Positions 1 through 7,453 are shown, numbered from the stretch's first letter. The stretch: 16,072 nucleotides of DNA from Bordetella parapertussis (GCA_945873925.1 CAMCES010000040.1:1-16072); one strand, 5' to 3'. Notes: a model not told the origin generated them from the letters alone. Made by a program: numbers and translations.

Positions 1-392
1 AACTGGTGCGTGAACCCAAGAAATTTGATGTGGTCGTGACCGGCAATATGTTTGGCGACATCTTGAGCGACGAGGCGGCCATGCTGACTGGCTCCATTGG
101 CATGCTGCCCTCGGCCAGTCTGAACGCGAGCAACCAGGGCTTGTACGAACCCAGCCATGGCAGCGCCCCTGACATCGCTGGTAAAGGCGTTGCAAATCCT
201 CTCGCGACCATCCTGAGTGCAGCCATGATGCTGCGCTACAGCCTAAATCAGGAGGCCGCGGCTCAGCGAATTGAGGCTGCGGTCAAGACGGTGCTGAACC
301 AGGGTCTGCGAACCGCCGACATCTTTAGCGCCGGCATGACGCGGGTTGGCACCCTGGAGATGGGCGCTGCGGTCTTCAGGGCCCTGAAATAA
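1..392 (+). CDS. leuB: 3-isopropylmalate dehydrogenase, C-terminal part (5' end outside window)
   Basis: LeuB oxidatively decarboxylates 3-isopropylmalate to 2-oxoisocaproate with NAD, the third step of leucine synthesis in the cytoplasm. Only the last ~129 codons are present; the reading frame is open to the window edge (Leu-Val-Arg-Glu-Pro at bases 3-17). The family signature is clear: TGNMFGDILSDEAA (metal- and substrate-binding aspartates) near bases 39-80, then the NAD-binding stretch EPSHGSAPDIAGKGVANP. The C-terminus, ending in FRALK, matches the usual end of the family, so the 3' end is intact. A 14-bp perfect palindrome (375-388) overlaps the last codons. The next gene, asd, lies 217 bases downstream, a leuB-asd order typical of beta- and gammaproteobacteria. 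Partial only because of the window boundary. Confidence 0.96.
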   Translation, partial: LVREPKKFDVVVTGNMFGDILSDEAAMLTGSIGMLPSASLNASNQGLYEPSHGSAPDIAGKGVANPLATILSAAMMLRYSLNQEAAAQRIEAAVKTVLNQGLRTADIFSAGMTRVGTLEMGAAVFRALK

Positions 393-400
393 TTTCAATT

Positions 401-406
401 TACAAT
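401..406 (+). promoter_or_regulatory. Possible -10 element for the asd leader
   Basis: The hexamer TACAAT lies six bases before the ATG of the candidate leader peptide, in a short AT-rich stretch after leuB. I see no good -35 hexamer at 16-18 bases upstream. If used, transcription would start at or beside the ATG at 413, giving a leaderless mRNA. This rests on position and a single hexamer only. Confidence 0.35.
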
Positions 407-412
407 TTGAGC

Positions 413-526
413 ATGTTAGCTGAGCTGCACACCCTCAAGCACCTGACCTGCCGCGTCGGCTTGGGCCAATGCGTGCGTGCCTGGGCGACAGCATTAGTCA
501 CCAAAACGACCACCATTAAAGGCTAG
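413..526 (+). CDS. Candidate leader peptide upstream of asd (37 aa)
   Basis: A short frame from ATG (413-415) to TAG (524-526) lies in the gap between leuB and asd. It encodes a 37-residue peptide beginning MLAELHTLKHLT and ending VTKTTTIKG. Four Thr, two Lys and one Ile fall within the eight codons from Thr30 to Lys36 and their neighbours. Thr, Lys and Ile all derive from aspartate semialdehyde, the product of the downstream gene, so the composition fits a regulatory leader of the thrL type. A 12-bp hairpin starts four bases after the stop codon. No Shine-Dalgarno sequence is visible; a TACAAT hexamer six bases before the ATG would allow leaderless translation. I do not recognise a named family. 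The role as a leader is inference; a chance small frame remains possible. Confidence 0.5.
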   Translation: MLAELHTLKHLTCRVGLGQCVRAWATALVTKTTTIKG

Positions 527-530
527 TACA

Positions 531-569
531 GCCCGGTTCGTCGCGCCCCACCGGCCAGACGAGCCGGGC
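531..569 (+). promoter_or_regulatory. Strong hairpin after the asd leader frame
   Basis: GCCCGGTTCGTC (531-542) pairs with GACGAGCCGGGC (558-569): 12 pairs with a single G-U and a 15-base loop. It begins four bases after the leader stop codon. No T-tract follows, so it is not a classic intrinsic terminator; it could act as an attenuator, a Rho-related pause or an mRNA structure. A competing pairing of CTGGGC (481-486) with GCCCGG (531-536) is possible, as expected of an alternate fold. Confidence 0.55.
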
Positions 570-596
570 AGATGGAATTCATATCTCAAACATCTG
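569..596 (+). promoter_or_regulatory. Small hairpin abutting the asd ribosome binding site
   Basis: CAGATG (569-574) is the exact reverse complement of CATCTG (591-596), with a 16-base loop. The 3' arm ends where the likely Shine-Dalgarno stretch GAAAGGGA (596-603) begins, six bases before the asd ATG. It stacks directly on the larger hairpin, so the two could form a coaxial structure that affects asd translation. A 6-bp stem is weak and could be chance. Confidence 0.3.
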
Positions 597-609
597 AAAG
601 GGAAATCTC

Positions 610-1773
610 ATGAAAATTGGCAATTTGGTCGGCCTGGTCGGCTGGCGAGGCATGGTTGGCTCGGTCCTGATGGACCGCATGCAGTCCGAGGGTGACTTTG
701 ACCACATCGAGCCCGTGTTTTTCTCGACCTCCAATGCTGGCGGCCAGGCCCCGGCGCAGGCAAAAAACGAAACCACGCTGAGAGACGCTTTTGACATCGC
801 GGCCTTGCGCCAGTGCGACATCATCATCAGTACCCAGGGTGGCGACTACACCTCTGAGGTGTACCCCAAGCTGCGTGCAACCGGTTGGACAGGCCACTGG
901 ATCGATGCCGCCTCTACCTTACGCATGAAGGACGATGCCATCATCGTGCTTGATCCGGTCAATTTACCCGTCATTCAGAAAGCGCTGACGGAGGGCGGCA
1001 AAAACTGGATTGGGGGTAATTGCACCGTCAGTTGCATGCTGATGGGTGTGGGCGCTCTATACAAAGCTGGTTTGGTCGAATGGATGACCAGCATGACTTA
1101 TCAGGCTGCGTCTGGCGGTGGTGCTCAGCACATGCGCGAGCTACTGACCCAGTTCGGAACCCTGAGCGCCGAAGTCAAGAGCCTGCTGGATGACCCCAAG
1201 TCGGCCATCCTGGAGATAGACCGATTGGTCCTCGCCAAACAGCATTCCTTGAGCTCGGCCGAGACAGCCAATTTCGGCGTCCCCCTGGGGGGCAGCCTTA
1301 TTCCCTGGATTGACAAAGACCTGGGCGTCGGCAAGCAGTCTGACGAACCGGGCTGGGGCACCTCCCGCGAAGAGTGGAAAGGCGGCGCCGAAACCAACAA
1401 GATTCTGGGCCAGGGACCCGCCTTCGGCACCGCCGAAACGCCGGTTGATGGCCTTTGCGTCCGGGTGGGTGCGATGCGATGCCATAGCCAAGCATTGACC
1501 TTCAAGCTCAAGAAGAATGTACCCAGCGCTGACATCGAGGCCATGCTCGCGGCCGACAACCCATGGGTCAAGGTCATCCCCAACACCCGGGAGGCAAGCT
1601 TGCAGGCGCTCACGCCAGTGGCCGTCACTGGCACGCTAGGTATTCCTGTCGGGCGTATCCGCAAGCTCGCGATGGGGCCTGAGTATGTTGGGGCCTTCAC
1701 CATTGGCGACCAACTGCTGTGGGGCGCGGCTGAGCCATTGCGTCGTATGCTGCGCATTCTGCTAGCGCATTGA
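610..1773 (+). CDS. asd: Aspartate-semialdehyde dehydrogenase
   Basis: Asd reduces aspartyl phosphate with NADPH to aspartate semialdehyde, the branch point for lysine, diaminopimelate (peptidoglycan), threonine, methionine and isoleucine. The 387-residue protein is of the gram-negative (E. coli-like) class. The NADP-binding loop GWRGMVGS is at residues 11-18. The catalytic cysteine is Cys138 in GGNCTVSCM, followed by the conserved YQAASGGGAQHMREL (164-178). The acid-base histidine is His292 in RVGAMRCHSQ. Start at ATG 610 is supported by a GAAAGGGA ribosome binding site with six-base spacing and by the usual family N-terminus. The C-terminus (LRRMLRILLAH) looks slightly longer than the family norm. 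The upstream gap holds a Thr/Lys-rich leader frame and hairpins that may regulate it. Confidence 0.97.
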   Translation: MKIGNLVGLVGWRGMVGSVLMDRMQSEGDFDHIEPVFFSTSNAGGQAPAQAKNETTLRDAFDIAALRQCDIIISTQGGDYTSEVYPKLRATGWTGHWIDAASTLRMKDDAIIVLDPVNLPVIQKALTEGGKNWIGGNCTVSCMLMGVGALYKAGLVEWMTSMTYQAASGGGAQHMRELLTQFGTLSAEVKSLLDDPKSAILEIDRLVLAKQHSLSSAETANFGVPLGGSLIPWIDKDLGVGKQSDEPGWGTSREEWKGGAETNKILGQGPAFGTAETPVDGLCVRVGAMRCHSQALTFKLKKNVPSADIEAMLAADNPWVKVIPNTREASLQALTPVAVTGTLGIPVGRIRKLAMGPEYVGAFTIGDQLLWGAAEPLRRMLRILLAH

Positions 1774-1808
1774 CGCCGAGCCCACGGCACGCCGGTCGCT
1801 GGCCCACG

Positions 1809-1814
1809 TAGAAT
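1809..1814 (+). promoter_or_regulatory. Possible -10 element for fimV
   Basis: TAGAAT lies seven bases before the fimV ATG in a 48-base gap after asd. A TTGACG at 1770-1775 is too far upstream (33 bases) to serve as its -35. The spacing to the ATG would give a leaderless or nearly leaderless mRNA; no Shine-Dalgarno sequence is visible before fimV. Confidence 0.35.
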
Positions 1815-1821
1815 CAGGCCA

Positions 1822-3747
1822 ATGCCGCCGACCTCGTTGACTGTAAAGATTCGACCCTGGCGCCGCGCCCTTTGGGCGATTGGCGCCTTGGTGCTGGCCT
1901 TGTCTGGCTCGCAAGCCCTGGCCCTGTCAATGGGACGGGTTGTGGTGCAGTCGGCACTGGGTGAGCCCTTGCGCGCAGAAATTGATTTTCTTGACATCAC
2001 TGACGAGGAGGCTATCTCGCTCAGGACGTCTGTCGCCTCTCCTGAAGCCTTTCGGGCGGCAGGCCTGAGTTACAACGCCAGTGTTGTGGGTCTGCAAGCA
2101 TCCCTGCAAAAACGTGCTGACGGCAGGCTCTATATTCGGCTGAGCAGCGCGTTCGCAATCACCGATTCTTTTTTTGACCTGTTGCTTGAAGCCAGTTGGG
2201 CATCGGGCAGGATCCTGCGTGACTACACCTTGTTGTTTGCGCCAGCCAAGACAGGCGCAACGCAGACGGACAGCGGTACAGGGACTGCCGTCAGCAATGG
2301 CAACACCAAAGGCCGGGCGCGTCAAGTTGAAGGTGGCAAGGTCAAGGTCACTGCCGGTGACACGGCCAGCGAAATTGCGCTGGCCCTGAAACCCGGCAAC
2401 GTCTCGCTAGATCAGATGCTTGTAGCCCTTTTGCGCGCCAATCCTGGTGTGTTCCAGGGCGACAATGTCAATCGCATCCAGGCAGGTGCCGTCCTGAACC
2501 TACCGAACGATCTGCAGGCTTCTGAGACAGTCCGACCTGAAGCGACCCGCATCATTGCCGCGCAAAGCCGCGATTTCAATGAATTTCGACGTAAATTTGC
2601 TGGTATTGCGCCGCAGGCTCAGGTCGAGGGAGCCAGCCGTCAATCCAGTGGCAAGGTAGAGGCTAGGGTCGACGACAAGCCTGCCGGTAACGGCGCCACT
2701 GACAAATTGACATTGGCCAAAGGCAGCGTGCAAGAGTCGCCCTCCGAGGAGCAGCTTGCCAAGGAGCGGAGCGCCCGGGAAGCCGCCAGCCGTGCCGATG
2801 AACTGGCACGCAACATCGTCGAGCTGAACAAGCTGGGTGCCAGTACGCAGGCCGCTGCAGCGTCCCAGCCCGCCTCGTCGACTTCGAGCCCGATCGCGCC
2901 AGCCGTCACCAACCCTCTGCCAGCCGATGCCTCTGCCAGCGCACCAGCGAGTGCGCCCGCTGTTGCAGCCAGTGCGCCGGTCTCGGCCCCCAAAACAGCG
3001 GCATCAGAGACTAAACCACCCATCAAAAGCCATGCCATTGATCGCCTGGTCGATCATCCCTTGGTGCCCTGGGGAGCCGGTGCACTGATCACCGCACTAA
3101 CCAGCATCCTTGCCTACCGCATTGGTCGCCGCCGCAAAGGGGCTCCTGAGGGCGGGTCGGATGACAAGCGATCACTGGATGCCTTCATTGTGAGTCGGCA
3201 AGACGACGCGCAGGAGACAGTATTTGCGCCCAACCAGCCTTCGGTGCAACCATTGTTTGAGCCGAGCCAAGCCGCCCAAGACCTGCCAGCCCGCCCAGAG
3301 ACCCTGTTCGTCGAGCAGCCACAGATGCAGGACGAGCCCGAACCAGCGCCAGAGGCAGAGCCGGCCGAACTGGAAGTCGATTTTTCGCTCGACGATGAGC
3401 CACAGCAAGCGGAGGTGCCTGGGGAGCTCAGTCCCAACGAACTTGACCTGGAATTCGACCTTTCAGAACCTGAAGCTGAGACGCCAGCAGCGCCAGCGTC
3501 GACTGCGCCCGAACCTCTGCCGCTTGACCTGGGCTCGCTGTCGCTGGATCTGGGCGAAGAGTTTCAAGATAGCAAAACCAACCTGACCGACTTGTCCGAC
3601 GACCCACTCGAAACCAAGCTCGACCTGGCCGAAGAATTCCGTGCCATTGGTGACGAGGATGGTGCCCGCGCCTTGATTGAAGAGGTGATTGAGTCGGCCT
3701 CTGGCGATATGAAGGCCAGGGCGGAACGGGCGCTAGGCAAACTGTAG
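1822..3747 (+). CDS. fimV: FimV-family polar protein with LysM domain
   Basis: FimV proteins are inner-membrane, peptidoglycan-binding scaffolds needed for type IV pilus secretin assembly and polar organisation in Pseudomonas relatives. This copy has 641 residues, clearly shorter than the P. aeruginosa protein (about 900). In order: a signal peptide (residues 1-34, basic start then ALWAIGALVLALSGSQALA); the FimV N-terminal domain with LGEPLRAEIDFLD; a LysM-like peptidoglycan-binding segment at about 173-229; a charged predicted coiled coil near 305-337; an Ala/Ser/Pro-rich linker with SAP repeats (about 340-400); one membrane span near 415-435 followed by RIGRRRKG; an acidic, Pro/Glu-rich cytoplasmic stretch; and the conserved FimV C-terminal motif at 593-641 (ETKLDLAEEFRAIGDEDGAR). 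The asd-fimV-truA order is conserved in many proteobacteria. The start lacks a ribosome binding site. Confidence 0.9.
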   Translation: MPPTSLTVKIRPWRRALWAIGALVLALSGSQALALSMGRVVVQSALGEPLRAEIDFLDITDEEAISLRTSVASPEAFRAAGLSYNASVVGLQASLQKRADGRLYIRLSSAFAITDSFFDLLLEASWASGRILRDYTLLFAPAKTGATQTDSGTGTAVSNGNTKGRARQVEGGKVKVTAGDTASEIALALKPGNVSLDQMLVALLRANPGVFQGDNVNRIQAGAVLNLPNDLQASETVRPEATRIIAAQSRDFNEFRRKFAGIAPQAQVEGASRQSSGKVEARVDDKPAGNGATDKLTLAKGSVQESPSEEQLAKERSAREAASRADELARNIVELNKLGASTQAAAASQPASSTSSPIAPAVTNPLPADASASAPASAPAVAASAPVSAPKTAASETKPPIKSHAIDRLVDHPLVPWGAGALITALTSILAYRIGRRRKGAPEGGSDDKRSLDAFIVSRQDDAQETVFAPNQPSVQPLFEPSQAAQDLPARPETLFVEQPQMQDEPEPAPEAEPAELEVDFSLDDEPQQAEVPGELSPNELDLEFDLSEPEAETPAAPASTAPEPLPLDLGSLSLDLGEEFQDSKTNLTDLSDDPLETKLDLAEEFRAIGDEDGARALIEEVIESASGDMKARAERALGKL

Positions 3748-3793
3748 TGACGCCGGGGCTAATGCGCTGCGTGCTCCGCGCCACGAGCCAAAC

Positions 3794-4576
3794 GTGAGAG
3801 TTGCGCTTGGCGTCAGCTACAACGGCCAACCGTACCAAGGCTGGCAGAGCCAGTTGTCGGGCCAGACCGTGCAGGACCGGCTCGAGGCGGCATTGGGCCG
3901 CTTCACCACCCAAAAAACCACCACGCTGTGTGCCGGCCGGACCGACTCCGGTGTGCACGGTCTGATGCAGGTGGTTCATTTCGACACCCCGGTTCAGCGC
4001 AGCCCGGCCGCCTGGGTGCGGGGCACCAACAGTTTCCTGCCGCGTGACATTGCCATTCAATGGGCCAGTGCCGTGCCCGAGTCGTTCCATTGCCGTGCCA
4101 GCGCCCTGTCCCGCCGCTACGCCTACATCCTGTTGGAGTCCCCGGTGCGGCCAAGCGTGGAGGCTGGGCGGGTGGGCTGGGCGTTCCGACCACTCACACT
4201 GGCGCCCATGCAGCAGGCGGCCGAACTGCTAATCGGTGAGCATGATTTCAGTTCCTTTCGCGCCTCGGCCTGTCAGGCGCTGTCGCCTGTCAAACACCTG
4301 CAGCGGCTGGCGATCTCGCGCCGGGGTGCCTATTGGCGTTTTGAATTCGAAGCCAACGCCTTTTTGCACCACATGATCCGCAACATCATGGGCTGCCTGA
4401 TCACCATCGGCCAGGAACAACAGCCGCCGCCATGGATCACTCAGGTGCTGCAGGCCCGGGACCGCAAGGTCGCCGCCCCCACCTTTGCCGCAGACGGACT
4501 CTACTTTCTGGGTCCGCGCTACGCCCCGCATTGGGGTCTTCCGGATCGCACCCCCGCCTTCGACGCCCTCCCATGA
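3794..4576 (+). CDS. truA: tRNA pseudouridine(38-40) synthase
   Basis: TruA converts uridines 38-40 in the anticodon stem-loop of many tRNAs to pseudouridine. The 260-residue protein has the expected N-terminus (VALGVSYNGQPYQGWQSQ) and the catalytic motif CAGRTDSGVHG with Asp51 as the nucleophilic aspartate. Later conserved blocks include RYAYILL, HDFSSFRASACQA, and FLHHMIRNIMG, the family's RNA-binding and core motif. The start is GTG at 3794; no in-frame ATG lies between the fimV stop and this codon, and the family N-terminus fits. No strong ribosome binding site is visible. Its stop codon overlaps the trpF start (ATGA at 4573-4576), so the two are probably translationally coupled. Position between fimV and the trp genes is conserved in related bacteria. 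Confidence 0.96.
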   Translation: MRVALGVSYNGQPYQGWQSQLSGQTVQDRLEAALGRFTTQKTTTLCAGRTDSGVHGLMQVVHFDTPVQRSPAAWVRGTNSFLPRDIAIQWASAVPESFHCRASALSRRYAYILLESPVRPSVEAGRVGWAFRPLTLAPMQQAAELLIGEHDFSSFRASACQALSPVKHLQRLAISRRGAYWRFEFEANAFLHHMIRNIMGCLITIGQEQQPPPWITQVLQARDRKVAAPTFAADGLYFLGPRYAPHWGLPDRTPAFDALP

Positions 4577-5316
4577 ACCAGACCTCCACTTTGAGCAATC
4601 CTGCCCTCCGCACCCGCATCAAGATTTGCGGCCTGACACGGGAAGCGGACGTGGACGCCGCCGTGGCGGCCGGCACCGACGCCATTGGCTTTGTGCTGTA
4701 CCCCAAAAGCCCGCGTTACGTATCCCCGGAACGGGCAATGGCCTTGGCGCGGCGCCTACCACCCTTCGTCACGCCGGTGCTGCTGTTCGTGAACGAATTT
4801 GCTCCTGAAATCATAGCTATAAGTGACCAATTGGCGGGGGCTTGCGTCCAATTTCATGGTGATGAAACACCGGCTGACTGCCTGTTGGCAACGGGTAACG
4901 GCAGTCGCCCGTTTGTCCGGGCGGCGCGTATTCCAGTGGGGGCGCACGCCACTGGGTTTGATCTCGTAGAATTCGCGTCTCAATATTCACGAGCCCAGGC
5001 CATCTTGCTCGACGCCCATGTCGACGGGTACGGTGGTGGCGGGCAAACATTCAATTGGTCACTGCTGCCTCCAAACGTCAACGCTCACCTCGTCTTGAGT
5101 GGTGGACTGAGCGCTGCAAACGTGGCCGAAGGCATTCGGCAGTTGCGGCCGCGTTGCAAGACGCTGGCCGTTGATGTGAGTTCGGGGGTGGAGCTGTCCG
5201 GCCCCGGCAACAAGGGGCTCAAGGACCCCGAAAAAATCAACCAATTTGTCGCTGCCGTCCGGGCAGCAGACCAGCAACTTGCAGAGAGAGCACATGTTCC
5301 AGTACCAACAACCTGA
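4573..5316 (+). CDS. trpF: Phosphoribosylanthranilate isomerase
   Basis: TrpF isomerises N-(5'-phosphoribosyl)anthranilate to the carboxyphenylamino-deoxyribulose phosphate in tryptophan synthesis. The 247-residue TIM barrel shows the catalytic base Cys19 in RIKICGLT and the catalytic acid Asp147 in AILLDAHVDGYGGGG, with the phosphate-binding LSGGL and AVDVSSGVE motifs in the C-terminal half. The ATG at 4573 was chosen because it overlaps the truA stop (ATGA) and sits a short way before the first strand; the frame stays open further upstream, but inside truA. The last 23 bases overlap the start of trpB. The stretch around 4800-4860 is AT-richer than its surroundings, and 4801-4820 recalls a dispersed repeat of Comamonadaceae, but the protein alignment does not look disrupted. 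Confidence 0.95.
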   Translation: MNQTSTLSNPALRTRIKICGLTREADVDAAVAAGTDAIGFVLYPKSPRYVSPERAMALARRLPPFVTPVLLFVNEFAPEIIAISDQLAGACVQFHGDETPADCLLATGNGSRPFVRAARIPVGAHATGFDLVEFASQYSRAQAILLDAHVDGYGGGGQTFNWSLLPPNVNAHLVLSGGLSAANVAEGIRQLRPRCKTLAVDVSSGVELSGPGNKGLKDPEKINQFVAAVRAADQQLAERAHVPVPTT

Positions 5317-6577
5317 CGCGTCCGGTCATTTCGGCATTTATGGCGGCTCCTTCGTCTCGGAGACCCTGACCCACGCCATCAACGAACTCAAGGCGGCCTA
5401 CGCCCGCTACCAGTATGACCCGGCCTTCGTCGCCGAGTTCAACTATGAGCTGGCGCACTTTGTCGGCCGGCCGTCACCGGTCTACCATGCCCAACGCATG
5501 AGCCGCGAGCAAGGTGGTGCGCAAATTTTCCTCAAGCGCGAAGACCTCAACCACACCGGTGCGCACAAGGTCAACAACACCATCGGCCAGGCCATGCTGG
5601 CCAAGCGCATGGGCAAGCCGCGCATCATTGCCGAAACCGGCGCCGGCCAGCACGGCGTGGCCACGGCCACCATCTGCGCACGCTACGGCCTGGAGTGCGT
5701 GGTTTACATGGGCAGCGAAGACGTCAAGCGCCAAAGCCCCAACGTCTACCGCATGAAGCTGCTGGGCGCCACCGTGGTGCCGGTCGAGTCTGGTAGCAAG
5801 ACGCTGAAAGACGCACTCAACGAAGCCATGCGCGACTGGGTGGCCAACGTGGACAACACCTTCTACATCATCGGCACCGTGGCCGGGCCACACCCCTACC
5901 CGATGATGGTGCGCGATTTCCAAAGCGTGATCGGCGAAGAATGCATTGCCCAAATGCCCAACATGCACCTCGGCATGCAGCCCGATGCGGTGCTGGCCTG
6001 CGTGGGCGGTGGCTCGAACGCCATGGGGATTTTTTACCCCTACATCCCGTTTGAAAACACCCGTTTGATCGGGGTCGAGGCCGCCGGTGAAGGCATGGAA
6101 TCGGGTCGGCATTCGGCCTCGCTGCAACGTGGCGTGCCAGGCGTGCTGCACGGCAACCGCACCTATGTGCTGCAAGACGCAAACGGGCAAATCACCGAAA
6201 CCCATTCGGTCAGTGCCGGCTTGGACTACCCGGGTGTCGGCCCTGAACACGCGTTTTTGAAAGACATCGGCCGCGCCGAATACGTCGGCATCACCGACCA
6301 AGAAGCGCTGGATGCGTTTCACCACCTGTGCCGCACCGAGGGCATCATCCCGGCGCTGGAATCGAGCCATGCCGTGGCCCATGCCATGAAACTGGCCAAG
6401 ACCATGACGCCCCAACAATCCATCCTGGTGAACTTATCGGGCCGTGGCGACAAGGACATTGGCACGGTGGCGGATTTGTCGCACGCCGATTTCTTTTGCC
6501 GCCCCAGCTGCCAAGGCCAAAGCGTCAAAGGCGAGCAATCCATCCAGCTGGTGAGCTTGAACGGGCGCAAAGCATGA
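5294..6577 (+). CDS. trpB: Tryptophan synthase beta chain
   Basis: TrpB is the PLP-dependent subunit that condenses indole with serine to form tryptophan, in an alpha2-beta2 complex with TrpA. The 427-residue protein begins MFQYQQPDASGHFGIYGGSF, the expected family N-terminus. The PLP lysine is Lys92 in HTGAHKVNN. Other visible motifs are AETGAGQHGVA, the phosphate-binding GGGSNAMG, and the C-terminal NLSGRGDKDI. The ATG at 5294 is preceded by AGAGAG; an open frame extends upstream but only inside trpF, which it overlaps by 23 bases. After the usual end of the fold there is a tail (FFCRPSCQGQS to NGRKA) that seems somewhat longer than usual. The stop overlaps the trpA start (ATGA). Confidence 0.98.
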   Translation: MFQYQQPDASGHFGIYGGSFVSETLTHAINELKAAYARYQYDPAFVAEFNYELAHFVGRPSPVYHAQRMSREQGGAQIFLKREDLNHTGAHKVNNTIGQAMLAKRMGKPRIIAETGAGQHGVATATICARYGLECVVYMGSEDVKRQSPNVYRMKLLGATVVPVESGSKTLKDALNEAMRDWVANVDNTFYIIGTVAGPHPYPMMVRDFQSVIGEECIAQMPNMHLGMQPDAVLACVGGGSNAMGIFYPYIPFENTRLIGVEAAGEGMESGRHSASLQRGVPGVLHGNRTYVLQDANGQITETHSVSAGLDYPGVGPEHAFLKDIGRAEYVGITDQEALDAFHHLCRTEGIIPALESSHAVAHAMKLAKTMTPQQSILVNLSGRGDKDIGTVADLSHADFFCRPSCQGQSVKGEQSIQLVSLNGRKA

Positions 6578-7386
6578 GCCGCATCACCCCGGTCATGGCC
6601 GAGCTGAAAAGCCAAGGCCGCAAAGCCCTCATTCCTTATTTGATGGCCGGCTTTCCCGACCCCTCGCACACTTTGTCGTTGATGCATGCCCTGGTCAAAG
6701 GCGGCGCGGACATCATCGAACTGGGCGTGCCCTTCAGCGACCCGATGGCCGATGGTCCGGTCATCCAAGAAGCTGGCGAAGAGGCCTTGCGCTACCACGT
6801 GGGCATGCGCGAAGTACTGGACATGGTGCGCGATTTTCGCCTCACCGACCAGACCACACCCATGGTGTTGATGGGCTACGCCAACCCGGTGGAAAGTTAC
6901 AACCTGCAACATGGCACAGACGCTTTCGTGCAAGACGCGTCAGCCGCGGGCGTCGACGGCGTGTTGATCGTTGACTACCCACCCGAGGAATGCGTGGACT
7001 TTGCGGCGGCCTTGAAGGCCCGCCAAATGGACCTGATTTTTTTGCTCGCGCCCACCAGCACCGACCTGCGTATGCAGCAAGTCGCGGCGATTGCCAGCGG
7101 CTATGTGTATTACGTGTCGCTCAAAGGCGTGACCGGGTCTGGCGCACTCAACACCGACGAGGTCGAGGCCATGCTGCCGCGTATCCGCCAGCATGTGAAG
7201 ATTCCCGTCGGCGTGGGCTTTGGCATCCGTGACGCGGCCACGGCACGCACCATTGGCCAAGTGGCCGACGCGGTGGTGATCGGCTCCAAGCTGATCCAAC
7301 TGGTCAAGGCGGCCGCGCCCGGGCAAGCCACACACGAGGCGCAAAATTTCATGCGCGAGATTCGCCAATCGCTGGACGCGGCCTGA
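6574..7386 (+). CDS. trpA: Tryptophan synthase alpha chain
   Basis: TrpA cleaves indole-3-glycerol phosphate to indole and glyceraldehyde 3-phosphate, passing indole through a tunnel to TrpB. The 270-residue TIM-barrel protein has both catalytic residues in the classic positions: Glu49 in IIELGVPFSDP and Asp60 in PMADGPVIQ. The phosphate-binding end is seen in SLKGVTGSGAL and VGFGIRDAATA, followed by VIGSKLIQLV. The ATG at 6574 overlaps the trpB stop in an ATGA, indicating coupled translation and matched subunit amounts. The alternative upstream frame lies inside trpB and is not needed. accD follows after 67 bases. Confidence 0.98.
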   Translation: MSRITPVMAELKSQGRKALIPYLMAGFPDPSHTLSLMHALVKGGADIIELGVPFSDPMADGPVIQEAGEEALRYHVGMREVLDMVRDFRLTDQTTPMVLMGYANPVESYNLQHGTDAFVQDASAAGVDGVLIVDYPPEECVDFAAALKARQMDLIFLLAPTSTDLRMQQVAAIASGYVYYVSLKGVTGSGALNTDEVEAMLPRIRQHVKIPVGVGFGIRDAATARTIGQVADAVVIGSKLIQLVKAAAPGQATHEAQNFMREIRQSLDAA

Positions 7387-7391
7387 TGCCC

Positions 7392-7422
7392 TTGAACCTG
7401 GCATCCGTCCCCCCGGCATAAT
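7392..7422 (+). promoter_or_regulatory. Possible promoter for accD
   Basis: TTGAAC (7392-7397) and CATAAT (7417-7422) resemble -35 and -10 hexamers with a 19-base spacer, slightly longer than ideal. They lie in the 67-base gap between trpA and accD. accD could also be read through from the trp genes. Confidence 0.35.
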
Positions 7423-7453
7423 TGAATCAAGGCCTCAGGCCCAGGAGATCCCC

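Noticed and set aside
531..580. Intrinsic terminator before asd
   Set aside because: The hairpin is strong but is followed by AGATGGAATTC, not a T-tract, so I list it only as a structure of unknown action.
1125..2000. A 291-codon frame on the - strand across the asd-fimV junction
   Set aside because: Ser/Arg/Pro-rich, no family features, overlaps two real genes.
4432..4572. An upstream extension of trpF in the same frame
   Set aside because: It would lie wholly within truA and adds residues unlike TrpF; the ATG at 4573 in an ATGA overlap fits the family start.
5474..6418. A 314-codon frame on the - strand opposite trpB
   Set aside because: Entirely inside trpB on the other strand, His/Gly/Val-rich, no motif; a codon-bias shadow.
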